From Bretschneidera sinensis (lineage: Eukaryota; Streptophyta; Magnoliopsida; Brassicales; Akaniaceae), in contig CM043698.1 in the NCBI GenBank assembly GCA_023935145.1, positions 69,610,501-69,674,500 of the forward strand: a stretch of DNA of 64,000 nucleotides, in the 5' to 3' direction. A program made the position numbers and the translations under genes. The notes beneath the pieces are model-generated. The model saw only the letters and a list, made by a program, of their open reading frames with translations. It was not told the origin of the DNA and did no database searches. This document shows, one piece after another, positions 21,018 to 33,345 of the stretch; within the stretch, counting starts at the first letter, position 1, and each line of letters opens with the position of its first letter.

Positions 21018-22240
21018 ATTCTCTCATTCTAACAAAAACTTTGCTCTTGAAATTTAACTGACCTGAGCTCGTGAACAAGAAAGTGTATTGACTTTTCATA
21101 TCTGTTTCACTTTCCCAAGTAGCCTCTTCAACTCCTCTATTCCTTCAAAGTACTTTCACCAAAGGAATGACCTTGTTATGTAAGGCTCACTCCTTAGTGT
21201 CTAAAATTTTTACCGATGCCTCTACATAAGAGATCTTTTTGGACTTCCATGGATTGGGATAGAATAACATGTTATTCATCTGGTATATACTTGCGCAACA
21301 TTGACACATGAAAAACATCATGTAACTAGGCAAGTTCTGAGGGTAAGGCTATCCGATATTCCACGAGCCCAATTCTTTCAATGATTTCATAAGGTCTGAT
21401 GTAGCGAGGACTCAACTTCCCTTTTCTCCCAAATCTCAACACTCTTTTCCATGGAGAAACTTTAAAATGAACTTGATCACCCGCTTGGAATTCTAATAGT
21501 CTTCTTCTCTTATTTGCGTAACCCTTTTTGTCTACTTTGAGCTCTCTTTAGGTGTTCTTGTATTCGTCTGATCCTTTCAATAGTCAACTCTACTATTTTT
21601 GGGCCAAAAACCTTTCTCTCGCCTATTTCTTCCCACTACACCGGATTTCTACATTGTCTACCATAAAGCACCTCAAAGGAGGCCATTCTGATACTTGTGT
21701 GAAAATTGTTATTGCAAGACAAATCCATAAGAGGTAAGTACGCATCCCAATTACCCGTAAAACTCATAATATAAGCTCGTAGAATATCTTCTAAAGTTCG
21801 AATTGTCCTCTCGGATTGACCATCTATTTGAGGATGAAAAGCAGTGCTGAAATGCAACTGGGTACCCATAGCCTATTGGAATCCCTTCCAAAACTGCAAT
21901 GTGAATCGTGCATCTCAATTTGACACAATACTTAACGACACTCCATGAAGTTTCACAATTTTTGCCACATATAACTTTGCTAATCTCTCAGGAAACCATG
22001 CTATCTTAATTGGGAAAAAATGTGTTGACTTTTATAACCAATCAATGATAACCCAAATAATATTGAAACCTCTTTGTGTACGATCCCGACCACCAGAGAT
22101 TTTGACATCTTGTTGTTCCCTAAGTGCATGGAATAAACAGTATGAGGAACTTCCTTCAGAATTTCCTTCTTCAACTCTAAATCATTAGGTACATAAGTTC
22201 AACTTCCCATCATTAGTATGTCGTATTCTCTCACCAAGAA
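21018..22240 (-). pseudogene. Integrase and chromodomain of B
   Basis: Minus strand, many stops and frameshifts. The integrase core is recognisable (STAFHPQIDGQSERTIRTLE at about 21,800-21,855; RMASFEVLYGRQCRNP near 21,640). The downstream end near 21,060-21,130 reads EEATWESETDMKSQYTF, the last part of a chromodomain. In chromoviruses this domain, fused to integrase, biases insertion toward particular chromatin. Too decayed to be active. Confidence 0.8.
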
Positions 22241-22249
22241 GTTTGTTCA

Positions 22250-23650
22250 TCAACTTTCTAAAACTTCTTTCTTTATTGAAACTAATGTCGCATCTTTACT
22301 CTGAGCATCTAGGAGATTATCCACCATAGGTGATTTCACTAGCCTATTAGCTATTAGTCCCCCACCGGTATTCACTTCTAGTCTCACTTCCAATCTCCTT
22401 AATTTCTCTACTAGTTCCAAACTGTAGGTTTTCAAAGTTGTTAACTTACTACTAGATTTCCGACTTAAAGCATCTGCCACCACATTAGCCAACCCAGGAT
22501 GATAGTTTATAGTACAGTCATAATCACTGATTAGTTCCATCCATCATCTCTATCTTCAGTTTAACTTCCTTTGGATGGTTAAGTACTTAAGGCTCTTGTG
22601 ATCCATGAATATCTCACAACTAGCTCCATAGAGGTGTTGTCTCCAAATTTTTAGTGCAAAAACTAATGCTGCTAAGTCCAAATCATGGGTGGGGTAATTC
22701 TTCTCATGATTCTTCAACTTCCGAGACGTATAAGCCATGAACTTCCCATGTTACATTAAGACACAACCAAAACCCTAATGTGATGCATCTATGTAGACCA
22801 TAAACCCTTAGTAATTGATGGAAGGATTAACACCGGTGTCGTTGTCAACTTTTCCTTTAACAATAGGAAACTCCTTTCAAACTCATCCGATTATATAAAC
22901 TTCTCTCTCTTTCTCGTCAACTTAGTTAAAGGAATTGCAATAAGTGAAAAATCTTTAATAAATCTCTGATAATAGCCTTCTAATTCCAAGAAACTCCTCA
23001 CTTCGGTCACATTCGTAAGTCTCTCCCAACCTAAAATTGCTATGACCTTTTGGGGATCTACTGCCACACGTGCTTCCGAAACTAGGTGTCCCAAAAATGC
23101 TACTTCATTTAACCAAAACTTACACTTACTGAACTTGGCATAAAGCTTCTCCTTTCTAAGAGTTCCCAATATAACTTCCAAATGTCTAACATACTCCTCT
23201 TCACTCTTCGAATACACTAGAATATCATCGATGAGGACTACAACAAATTTATCCAAAAAGAGGTTGAATACTCTATTCATCAAATTCATAAAAACTACGA
23301 GGGCATTCGTCAAACCAAAGGCCATAACTAAGAACTCATAATGGCCATAGCATGTTCGAAAAACAATTTTTGGTACATCTGAATCCTTGATTCAGAACTG
23401 ATGGTATCCCGACCTCAAGTTTATCTTGGAAAATACTTTTTCCCTTTGCAGTTGTTCAAATATATCATCAATCCTTGGCGAAGGGTACTTGTTACGTATT
23501 GTAATCTTGTTCAATTGCCTATAATCAATATATAGCCTCAAAGTCTCGTCCTTATTCTTGACAAACAAAATTGGAGCCCCCCAAGGTGATATACTAGAAC
23601 GAACAAATTGCTTATCTAATAATTCCTACAATTAAACTTGGAGTTCCTTC
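22250..23650 (-). pseudogene. Reverse transcriptase and RNase H of B
   Basis: Minus strand. The clearest RT block is at 22,891-23,325: [17 protein letters not shown], active site [13 protein letters not shown], then AFLGHLVS. RNase H follows with [26 protein letters not shown] and NVVADALSRK (about 22,480). Several frameshifts and stops separate the pieces. Confidence 0.85.
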
Positions 23651-23667
23651 AATTCTATCGATGCCAT

Positions 23668-24290
23668 TCAATAAGGGGCCATCGAAATGGGAGTGGAACC
23701 AAGGGTTAGGTCAATAGAGAATTTGACTTCCTTACTGGGTGGCAAACCAGGTAATTCCTCAGGAAAAACATCCAAGAAGTTCTTGACTATAAGTATTCCT
23801 TCTATCTTCACAGTTTCCTCATTAGAATTGATTACATAAGCTAGATAATCCTCACACCCTTTCTTCAATAGCTTCCTAGCTAAAATAACAAAGATAATAC
23901 AATGAGAAAGTATTTTATGCTCATATTGAAAGGTAAACTCCTCTTCTCCCGGAATTTGAAAGATCACCATCTTCTTAAAGCAATCCACCCAAGCATAATA
24001 TGCGGCTAACCAATCCATACCCAAAATCAATTCAAAGTCTTCCATCTCTAAAGGCAACAAATTCACCATAAATTTTCTATCTCCAATTTTCAAGGTACAA
24101 TCCCGATACACCCATTTAATTTCTATGTTTTCTCCTGTGGGAGTCTCAATAATCAAATTGTTATCCAAATGTACTTTAGATGCGTCAACAAATAGCATAA
24201 ATGAAGTAGATACAAATGAATGAGTTATTCCATAATCAATCAATATTCTAGCATTTCTATCGAAAATAGAAACCATACCAGTCACAACAT
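23668..24290 (-). pseudogene. Protease region of B
   Basis: Minus strand, a 205-codon open stretch. The active site reads ILIDYGITHSFVS where the family has D-S-G-A-T-H-S-F, so Ser and Ala are replaced. The downstream LILGMDWLAAYYAWVDC motif is typical of Tekay-like proteases. Also holds the start of RT (LPPSKEVKFSIDL). Confidence 0.8.
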
Positions 24291-24336
24291 CGAGCGTAGC
24301 CTGGGCATCTTGCTGGGAAATGGTATAGACACAACC

Positions 24337-25796
24337 CTAACCTTGCTGATTTTGACTTCGATTTCCTCTCCCCACTATAGCCCCTTGACCTTGAGTCCCA
24401 CTTCTACCACCTCCAAATCCACTGCTTTGACTCGGTTGGTCTTTACCAAGACCCCCAATAGTACTAACATTGCCGGATGATTTGAACTTCAACCAACACT
24501 TTGAGCCTACATGGCCACTCTGACAACAGATAAAGCATACCCTACTCAATATTAAGGTAGTTTTGGGTAAAATGACCCACTTGACCACATTGGAAACAAG
24601 CACTAGAACTTGATCTTGAGACCACACTACCTCTTCTACCGTAAGTACCCGTTCTTCTGCTCTAAGTGTCCATTGGTATCGACTGTCTTACAACTCTTTA
24701 ATTTTTTCCTATCGAACTCTGAACAACTGATACCGCCGGTCTACCCTGTTGATTTTGATTCATCACGAAAGGTTTACTCCCCACACTTTGTCCTCCTTAA
24801 GTAACTAATCTATTTCTCTGAGGAGGGTGGCTATCATGGATTCCAAATCCATAACCACTATCCCTAACACCCTTCGACCTACCTCTCTTTTTCTTTTCAC
24901 GTCGTCCTTTCCACTCCATCACGTCTTTTTCTGGCCACAACACTTTATCCACTAACCTCGCATAACTGGGAAGTTCCAAACAGGAGAGTCGAGAGCAAAT
25001 ATCATAGTTCAAACCATTAAGAAATCATTTGCATTTCTTTTCCTCTGTATTCACCATCTTAGGGACAAACCTAGATAATGCAATGAACCTCCCATCATAC
25101 TGAGTCACTGACATGCTATACTGCTTCAAGTGAATGAAATCTTTCTCTAACTGGGATTTAACAATTTTAGGAAAATGCTTCTCAAAGAATACTTGCTTAA
25201 ACCATTCCCGATCCAAGGGTTGATCCATATCTCTACTCAATCTAGGTAAGATATCTTCCCACCAATTTGATGCTTCTCCTTATAACTTGAATGATGTAAA
25301 GGCCACTTTCTGCACTTCAATAACGGGTAATACTCTAAAAAGGCGTTCCATCTTCTTGATCCATTCCTCTATGTCCAAGGGATTAGCAGCACTGTTGAAA
25401 CTTGGTGGTGTCAACTTATTAAACTCCCCCTATCTCCCGTCTCAGATCTTACTCCCTAACTCGAACACCATGCTCTTCAGGAGTCCTTATTAGACCTTCA
25501 GATAACTCGGGAGCTTTTCTATCTTTCCTTTTTAACTGACGCTCCAATTCCCCATTTCTTCCCAATGCTTAGGTTATGGCTTCTCATAACTCATCCCTCT
25601 TTACTGAAGTATCATTAGCAATCCTAATAGTAGCACTAGTTGCACTACCAACATATTCTTATTCAGGGGCCTCAAGTTCCACATCACTCTCAACCCTACG
25701 CAAAGAGAGTCATCCACGCCCCCGGGTTAGGGAATTACCCCTTCATCGGGCACGTCCTGTACCCTTATCTCTACCTCTATTCCGTCCATGTGGCAT
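24337..25796 (-). pseudogene. gag of B
   Basis: Minus strand from ATG at 25,796 (MPHGRNRGRDKG), about 80 bp after the primer-binding site. The capsid-like region (FFEKHFPKIVKSQLEKDF) is at 25,025-25,240 and a CCHC zinc knuckle (CFICCQSGHVGSKC) near 24,490-24,530. Multiple stops and frameshifts, for example one early stop within 20 codons of the ATG. Confidence 0.8.
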
Positions 25797-25874
25797 CCTC
25801 GAACCCTACACGGAAGAATATATTTAGAAACGCCAACACTAGACCTAGAAAGTCTATAGAATCTTAAACCTAAA

Positions 25875-25886
25875 GCTCTTATACCA
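25875..25886 (-). other. Primer-binding site of B (tRNA-iMet type)
   Basis: Minus-strand TGGTATAAGAGC, one change from TGGTATCAGAGC, the complement of initiator tRNA-Met. It lies 4 nt inside the 5' LTR edge. Confidence 0.85.
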
Positions 25887-27121
25887 AAAATGTAATGACC
25901 TATCTCAAAAGGGCCCTACTCGAGGCGACATCCTTGCTTTTCAGAAATGAGTACCTGGAAAATTATAATATGAATAAAGTCTAACACAGACATAGGATAA
26001 TATATGTATATCATAGTAAGTAAATACAACTTCGATCCATAACTCAATCCTTTAACTTTACAAAAATGATGTCTCATGAAACATAAGCTTCAAAATATAC
26101 AACTTTGTACAAAATACTGGACTACTATTTCAAAAAGGATTGGATGAGGATGTCAGCACATAGACCCACCTAGAGACTTCTCTTCATTGCTTCTTCACTT
26201 ACGATTCAAGGTCCTTGAATAATCTTCCTGAAATAGTAAGAGGGAGGGGGTGAGCTAAAAAGCTCAACGAGTAATCAAAGAAATCCATTTATAAAACCCA
26301 TTGCGGGTAGTTTAGTACATAATCATATTTTATAGGATTATCTCTTAATACAGTATATATATAGCAATTCATAAGACTCATGGATTATGAACATACAACT
26401 CAAGCATGATATATGAGACAATGTAAAGCACTCATTCTATCACTTCAATCCTTTACCCTTTCAATCGGGAAGTTCACAAAAATTGGAACGTCTCAAATTC
26501 AAATAAATTAGATCCTATCTCTACCCTTTACCAGGCAAGGTCTCCACTTCCAAGAACAAGGATCTCCTCCCTACCTCTTATCGGATGGAGTTTACATAAC
26601 CACTAAATAAATTCATTCTTTCCACATTACACAATAACAACAGAAGTAATACAACAAATAAAAAGCATTGTTGGTAATATAACCTTTCAATACACATTTC
26701 ATGAACTAATTATATTCAACATGCCCCAAACATATATATTTTTAATACATAAGTATTATCTACATGCTTCTCATGCGCCTTAAATCTTTTATTTTATAAT
26801 ACATAAAATGTTTAAGTTCTTACTAATGTGTATAATCTAAGCTTTTAATTTCATTCAAGATTCTCATGTTTACTAAGAGTAATATGATAGTCACCATGGA
26901 GGCTAAGCTTTCACTCTCGAATCACCTCCTTGCCCTTAGAACGATCCTCAAACACACCTAAAGAATTCATTGATTAAAATCAACCTCCGAGGTGTATACA
27001 ATTACACACTAATACTCGAGTTAAGAAATCAAGATCAACTATTTAACTCATCTAATTATCCTTAAGGACTTGTGACATGAAAAAAAATGAGAAATTTGAT
27101 GTAAAAATATGAAAAAGGGTT

Positions 27122-27353
27122 GCACAGTCGACTGTCTTACCCGCACACTCGACCGTGAGACTTTTAGAGAGTTTCAAAGTCGACTGTAGGACCTCCAGGG
27201 AGTTTCACAGTCGACTGTTTAACAACACGGTCAACTATGATCTCTTGGAAAGAAAAGCACAGTCGACTATCTAATTTGCATAGTCGATTGTGTTAAGGAC
27301 CTGAAGTCTCTGCCTCTTTCATAGTCGACTGTGCAATCATGACAGTCGACTAT
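27122..27353. repeat. CACAGTCGACTGTG palindrome array, 5' LTR of B
   Basis: GCACAGTCGACTGT, GCACACTCGACCGTGAG, AAAGTCGACTGT, TTCACAGTCGACTGT, ACACGGTCAACTATG, GCACAGTCGACTAT, GCATAGTCGATTGTG, ATAGTCGACTGTGC and GACAGTCGACTATC. More copies keep the central TCGA here than in the 3' LTR. Confidence 0.9.
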
Positions 27354-27770
27354 CCTGAAGCTTAGAAATGGGCGAAAATCTTATTTTTTCCTTTTGAAAA
27401 CCAAATCAAACCTTCATAAAATTTCAAACCCTTTTTAAATACAAATTTTCCAAGAGCTTAAATCAATTTTCTACATTACCCATAGCAAATCTTTCTAGTT
27501 AGAATCTTCAAATCCACAACTAAGCACAAAACACTTTTCTTCAAACCAAAAACCCAACTTTTTCTTAAATTCTTTCTTTGAACACAATTTAAATCCAAAA
27601 TGTTGAAACAAAACTTAAAGAATCTCGAGAGATACGAAAGGAAGACAACTTACCTGCAATCTTTGTCCTTGAACTCACCAAAATCAAAGGAAAAAAGAGA
27701 AAAGAGAAAGTTTGGTTTTGTTTAGGAAAAAGAGAAGAGTTGAAAATGAAGAACTCTCTCATCCTTTTTC

Positions 27771-27778
27771 TATTTATA
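27771..27778 (-). promoter_or_regulatory. TATA box of LTR B
   Basis: Minus-strand TATAAATA in AGTATAAATAGAAAAAGG, about 210 bp inside the LTR. Confidence 0.65.
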
Positions 27779-27984
27779 CTACTCACCAAAATAAAGTGGC
27801 CAGGTTACACCCTGCCCCCTTAAAACCTCTTAACATTCTAATTAGACCCCAAATTAAACTTTCTTCTCACAAGTTCCCAACCAATTAACTCACCACTAAT
27901 TACTAAGGTCTCAAAAATACCCACACAACATTTAAATTTAATAGGCCACTAAAATAATTAAATTAAAAGGGGTCAGGCTCTACA

Positions 27985-29550
27985 ATTTTGATAGAGTATC
28001 CTTTGATTTTAATACATTTCCCAATTTTTTCTAATTATAACCTGCCGTTGAAAAAAAAAACTCCACAAAAATTCAATCCCATTTATTTGAAGCCTATCCT
28101 GTAGTCTCCACAGCACCACTCAACTTGACTATATTTGCATTTCATTAATAACTCGAGCATAAAAGTATATCTAACACAATTTCACCAAACCAAACATAAA
28201 TAAAGCATATATTCTACATGATTTTAGCATGACCAAACATACATTAGCATTTAACTAGTTTAATGTGTTATGCTTCATATAAACACCCTAACTATACTAC
28301 GTACCAGTTCCTAATTTAGAAATCAACTTCAAAGATTAAATGCACAAAATAATTTCATAACTTTCTTTAGGTGATCAAGGCAGATCTGTCCTTTCTGAAT
28401 TATATATTAATTTGTAATCATCCAATGTTATTTTTGCCTTAATTTCTTTTATTATATTTCACTTTAACATCAGAAGCTACTTTTAATTTACGCATACTTT
28501 TACCCCTAAACCCACATGATTAACTAAATTCACATATCCATGTCCTTTTTTCCCAAAACAGCCACTTGATGCCTAGGATAAACCTAAATTTCCTTTTGAT
28601 CATATTATATTTTAATATCAACCATAACCTTATAATAAGAATTTATTAAATTCCAAAAAATTCAGCATACTAAATAATCAAAACTTGCCTGCTAAAAATT
28701 TATAATAAGAATATATAGAATACCCAATTACCCACAAAATTCAGCATGTATATCTAACTTAACATATATTAGTTTACTGCTTGCCCAACTTACATTTCTA
28801 TTTTTTCTTTCATTGGACCAACCGTCATTACCAAACAATTTCCAACTATTCAAGCATGAAATTGACGACACAGTTTATCATTCCTCAATTCATTCAAGAA
28901 CCAAATAATTCAATATGCAATCATTCTAGAAACCGATGATACTGTAAGCATTAAAAAGAAATATTAGCTTTTATACATAATTACTCAAAACCATAAAATA
29001 CAAATTAACCAAGGTTGGTAATGCCTATATGCCATAGTTTACTTTTCCATTTGAAACATGCAGCCAAAATTTAATTATCATGATAGTCGCATTGCTTCCA
29101 AATGAAAGAAAATTTTGCCAGTCCCGATTTTGCTAGGTGGTTCTTATAGTGTTAGCTTGAAGGATTTGCGAAGGAGATTGCTCACACTAGATTAATTAAG
29201 AACTGTATATATATGTAGAAGAGTGTTCCGAAGAATGGGGTTTACCGAAATTTTATTGAGACTGACTATGATCTATGAGGGCTGAAACTCGTGGGCAGCA
29301 GCTGGATGTAGAAGAGCCTAGAAGGTCCCCACGCGAAACCGGATGGCTGATCACGTGTAGGTGAGGAAAGATCTTGCTGGAGCCGAGCAGGAATTTCGCC
29401 AAAACAGGAGTAATTGTAAACGTATATATTCTTATTGTAAATTATATTAAGAAATTATAGTCTATTATAAATAAAAAAAATTATAATTTTATTAGGACCC
29501 TCTGATGTATATATCTTCTACTACTACTATAACATTAAGCAGTAAGGAAT
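27985..29550. other. AT-rich intergenic DNA
   Basis: No gene recognised. A short, less AT-rich patch at about 29,270-29,400 has no usable reading frame and could be an untranslated exon; this is not supported further. Confidence 0.4.
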
Positions 29551-29760
29551 CAGTAAACATAAACTTAATTTCTCTTTCAAGTCTCTTCATAATATCAAAG
29601 CAGTAAGATCATCCTAAAACACTGTTCTCTCTAAACTCTAAAAACTTAAGCAATCAGTAAATATAAATCTAATTTCTCTTTCAAGTCTCTTCATAATATA
29701 AGAGCAGTAAGATCATCCTAAAACACTGCTCTTCTTAAATCTTAAAAGCTATGGAAAACA
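29551..29760 (+). repeat. 104-bp tandem duplication, decayed copia LTR/PBS-like
   Basis: CAGTAAACATAAACTTAATT (29,551) and CAGTAAATATAAATCTAATT (29,655) start two copies. Each ends with a stretch like TTCATAATATCAAAGCAGTAAGATC, which resembles a copia LTR end followed by a worn TGGTATCAGAGC primer site. The retroelement link is tentative. Confidence 0.5.
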
Positions 29761-30351
29761 CTGCTCTCTTGTCTTCTTTTTTTCCCTTCACCAAAATCCA
29801 TCTTCTGCAAAATATTCCTAATGTAAATTATGGTAGGAATATATACAATTACAGTAATCAACGAATTTTTTGCCGAGAATACAAAAAGAGAAGAAGAAGA
29901 AGAGTGTTACACACATTGACCTGGATACTCGCAATTATGGAAGATATACAAAGGCAACTACAAATGAACAATGAATTGAGTCTCAATTGGACGAGGAAGG
30001 CAATTTTTGTTGTAATAACCTTGTTGTAAGGAGCATTCCGAACTCGAATCAGAGAATATCAATACAATTTTTCTTCAATCACCATCTACATGTTCTTGCT
30101 CTTCTCCCTTACCCTAATAAAGAGAGAGTCAAAAGATGAGGGAGAGAAAAGGAAAATTGAGAGAGAGAAGATGAAGGATAATGGTTGCCGATGTTGGTTG
30201 GGATCGTGCCAAGATTTTTGGGATGGTTGCCGGCAGTCTCAGGGAAAGAGATTGGTTTTGACCAGAGGATTTTGGGGATAAGGAATCGTGTGCTAGGTTT
30301 ATATCAAGTTTAGTTAAAATACTAAACCTTGAGCTAAATTTATAGCTATAT

Positions 30352-30440
30352 GAAAGTAGCTCAATGGTTAAGTCTTTATTTCATTTGATGGTTTGAGCCT
30401 CCATCTTGAAATTTATTTTATTATATTTTTTTGCCTAATT
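30352..30440 (+). mobile_element. Possible tRNA-derived SINE
   Basis: TAGCTCAATGGTTAAG resembles a Pol III A box and GGTTTGAGCCTCC a B box, about 30 bp apart, followed by a T-rich tail. No clear target duplication was found. Confidence 0.45.
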
Positions 30441-31204
30441 GTTCTTAAAGAAAATATATACTATAATCTCACCTCCAAAATTAGTTTGGCACAAATCTCA
30501 AAAATTAAAATCTCACCTCTAAAATTAGTTTAGCACAAATCTAAAAAAATTACAATATATGCATGATATGTATAATGATAACACATAAGAAATGATTCAA
30601 ATGCCCCTATATAAAATTTGGGTTTCATGTTATGGGTCGAGGGAGTAGAAAAAGAGAGTAAGAGCTGCCTTATATCAACAACCACCTGAAATCATCTTCC
30701 ATTGATCTTTTGGTGTACTTATGGAAGTCAAATTTACTATTTGGAGCAAAATGAGCCTGCATTAATTAATTATTGTTATAATTAGGCTTGATTTCGATAT
30801 GAAATTAACCATTTTAATTTAGATTAATGCATAAAAGAGTAAAGAACTGACATTAATGAATCCACTTCGCATAATCAGATAGTCATCTTGGTTATTAAAG
30901 CAAAAAAAATATCTAAAAAAGGGCACCTGCAGCCATTTATTGTTTTGGGTCAAGCCCAAGACTCATAAGAGTATAATCTGTTCCTTTTCTTTGGCCCATC
31001 TTGACAGTGGGTTTAGACCTTAAGTTTCATAAAAGTTAAAATAATGAAATCAGGAAGAGTGCATTGGATTGTAGAAAATTTTATAATTTTTTCCAAAAAA
31101 AAAATTTGAGTTTTTAAATAAAAAAATCTCTAAGGAATTTTTGACAATCAAATACGCGTAAAAAAATTTATTGTCACCAAAGCAATAAAAGGTCAATAAT
31201 ACCA
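30441..31204. other. Intergenic DNA, nothing recognised
   Basis: AT-rich, no gene. A short direct repeat (AAATCTCACCTCYAAAATTAGTTTRGCACAAATCT) occurs at about 30,465 and 30,508. Confidence 0.4.
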
Positions 31205-31446
31205 AATGAAAAATTATTAAGTAAAATAGTCATATCACATCATTTATAGGATTATTCAATAATAATTGTTTACGGTGAATTATTAATCCACGTTATTTAT
31301 ATCTTACAGCGAATTTCACTCGTTAAATTCATAATATGGTGGTAATATTATTAGATTATATGAATTAATAATCTAATGTGTACAATTATTAAATTATCGT
31401 ACCTAAGACGTGATATGATTATTCATATTTAATAATTTTTCATATT
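31205..31446. mobile_element. MITE-like inverted-repeat element
   Basis: The arms AATGAAAAATTATTAAGTAA...CATATCAC (31,205-31,238) and GTGATATG...TTAATAATTTTTCATATT (31,410-31,446) are near-complementary over about 35 bp. The interior is AT-rich and noncoding. No clear target duplication. Confidence 0.6.
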
Positions 31447-32269
31447 GAACCTGATTAGCACGTGAACGTGCTAAAACTTAAAAAGACTTTCAATCTATAT
31501 GAAGCCAGATGGGGTTGATAAACCACTATGGCACAGAACGAACAAAGGAAGTCTAATAGGTAAACCTAAACCTTGAAGGATCTGCGCTACAAACATCATC
31601 TTACTTAATCAATTATTTAAAGAACACTTGAATCCTGTCTTAGAACAAAAAAAAAAGTTCAATCTTTCTTTCTTCTTCTTATGCTTCTTTTTTTCTTTTT
31701 TCTTTTTCTATTTATAGGAACTTCATTATGTCAATAAAAGAAAAGAAATTTAGAATGATTAGACCAAACAATGAAAAATAACCTTTTTCATTTTCTCTAA
31801 CCCATAATCTCTGGTTTGAGCAAGATTTATTTTCTAAGATATGTTTATACAATAACAAGAGATTTACCAATTAAGTTGACTGAAATCCACCAAAAACAAA
31901 AAATTTCAATTAAATTGACATGATTATAAGTAGAATTTACCATTAGTAAATTGATATTCCAATGATTTTCTGTCCAGTTCCCATGCTTTCAATTTCTTCA
32001 TCTATGTATCATGCAAAATACACTTTATTAAAATTTATTTTTCGAAAAAAAAAGAAAATGTAAAATAACAAGTGAAAAAAGGGACCCCGAAAATCATTCT
32101 GCATCTCCAAATATGATGCATTCTTTTGAAATCGATGCATGTTCTAAATCTTATATGTGAGCATTTCCTTTTCAGTCTCCAAGAGTATATTTCTTTAAAT
32201 AAGTTCTAAAGAAAATATAAGGAAAGAAAAACAAAATCATATATAGTAGTAGCCACATACTTTGGCCAT

Positions 32270-33345
32270 TGCTCTACTGTAGAGAACATAAAAGACAGTA
32301 AGCCCAAATATGAAGATGTGGAGTTGGTGCACCCCCGTCTGCGATACCAATGGTACTTTGCCCTACCATCCACAAACAAATAATAATTTATACATATCAT
32401 ATATAAGTAACAAATTGTATGCAATTTTATTGTAACTACACATTGAACGAATAATATTTGTGTTGAGATTTTTTCCAGCAATTGAGGATTAATGTCGAAA
32501 TTAAAGGATGTTAAATCATTCGTATTATTGATGTGACACTAATCGATTAAGATTTTAATTTTTTTATTATTGAAAATTTATTAATGAATGTCATGTCACT
32601 CATAATATTGACGTGAAACTGATCAATCGAGATATTGATATTTCAATCTTGAAGATCGATCAATGAATATCACATCACCTATAAAATTATCGTGATGTTG
32701 ATTAATAGAGACAATAATTTTTCAATCATCGAAGATCAATCAATGAATGTCATGTTACCCATAATGCTGACATAATACATTGATCGTAACATTGATCCCT
32801 GAAAATCGATCGATGAATGTCACATCTTGATGGCATGATACTAATCAGTCGAAAGTATTGATTTCTCAATTATTGAAAACAAATCAAACTGGATTTATAT
32901 AACATGGTACTATATCATATTAATAATTGTGTCCCTAACATCTCTGAAACAGTAATCATCTCCACCCCTTGGAGCAAGAGCTCTGCACCATATAACATCC
33001 TCTTTAGCATTCCACAATAATTTCCTTCTATCATTGCCATCTTCTTTATTGTCATATTGATAATCCTCCTTCTAACATGGAAGCATGATATCACCTGCTT
33101 TGACAGGGATACAAATCTTGGACACTGGTTTTGTACCCATTGTAATTAGTGGAGATATAAAACCCAGTAGCATCAACTCTGCATAATCATCAAAACATGA
33201 TTAATTAACCTAGTAAATTTTATTATATATATGCTAAAATATTGAAATTAATTATGAGAGAACAGAGACAAACCAACTTTAATCTTCTCTAGAGTCTCAG
33301 TCATGGCCTCTTTATGCCGCTTTTAGAAGCAGTCGTTAGGGAAAC
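32270..33345 (-). pseudogene. MLO: MLO-family gene fragment (decayed, three exons)
   Basis: MLO proteins are plant seven-transmembrane proteins, some of which are powdery-mildew susceptibility factors. Three minus-strand exon pieces are collinear with the N-terminal part. Near 33,288-33,345: KRHKEAMTETLEKIK. At about 32,945-33,196, after a TTATGCAG acceptor: [32 protein letters not shown], then RRKLLWN and GGDDYCF. At about 32,285-32,365, after a GGATGGTAG acceptor: GKVPLVSQTGVHQLHIFIF, ending at a GTATGT donor. An in-frame TAG follows MLPC, the first donor is abnormal (AAAGTTGG), and no start exon or later exons were found. The intron between the last two pieces holds a minisatellite. A weakly similar stretch near 32,090-32,190 may be a further worn exon. 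Confidence 0.8.
32512..32890. repeat. ~80-bp minisatellite in an MLO-pseudogene intron
   Basis: About five diverged units of the type CATAATATTGACGTGAWACT-GATCAATCGAGATATTGAT-TTTCAATC-GAAGATCGATCAATGAATGTCA. Unit starts are near 32,515, 32,599, 32,679, 32,761 and 32,826; the fourth is shortened. Confidence 0.8.

Larger units (their letters stand above)
5328..27984 (-). mobile_element. Tekay/Del-like chromovirus B (nested host element)
   Basis: A minus-strand Ty3/gypsy element with 5' LTR 25,891-27,984, a primer-binding site, then decayed gag, protease, RT/RNase H, integrase and chromodomain, and a 3' LTR recovered in pieces (20,686-21,017 and 5,328-6,654). The 3' LTR is interrupted by solo LTR C (with G inside it) and is cut at 5,328 by copia F, so its last ~500 bp lie outside the window. 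The chromodomain ending (EEATWESETDMKSQY) resembles the Tekay/Del lineage. No target duplication can be scored because the left end is missing. Confidence 0.85.
25891..27984 (-). repeat. 5' LTR of B
   Basis: 2,094 bp; in sense direction it starts TGTAGAGCCTGACC and ends GGTCATTACA. TATA box at 27,771-27,778; palindrome array at 27,122-27,353, roughly 400 bp downstream of the TATA and so probably in the transcribed leader. Confidence 0.9.

Noticed and set aside
24220..24480. Plus-strand frame opposite gag/protease of B
   Set aside because: Shadow of the minus-strand gag-pol coding sequence.
29751..30029. 92-residue plus-strand frame beginning MENTALLSS
   Set aside because: Not recognised; it follows a decayed repeat and contains an Arg run from AGA/AAG repeats. 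Treated as chance.
32512..32890. Regularly spaced repeats considered as a CRISPR array
   Set aside because: The units are about 80 bp, highly diverged and without unique spacers, and the DNA is plant nuclear. It is a minisatellite.
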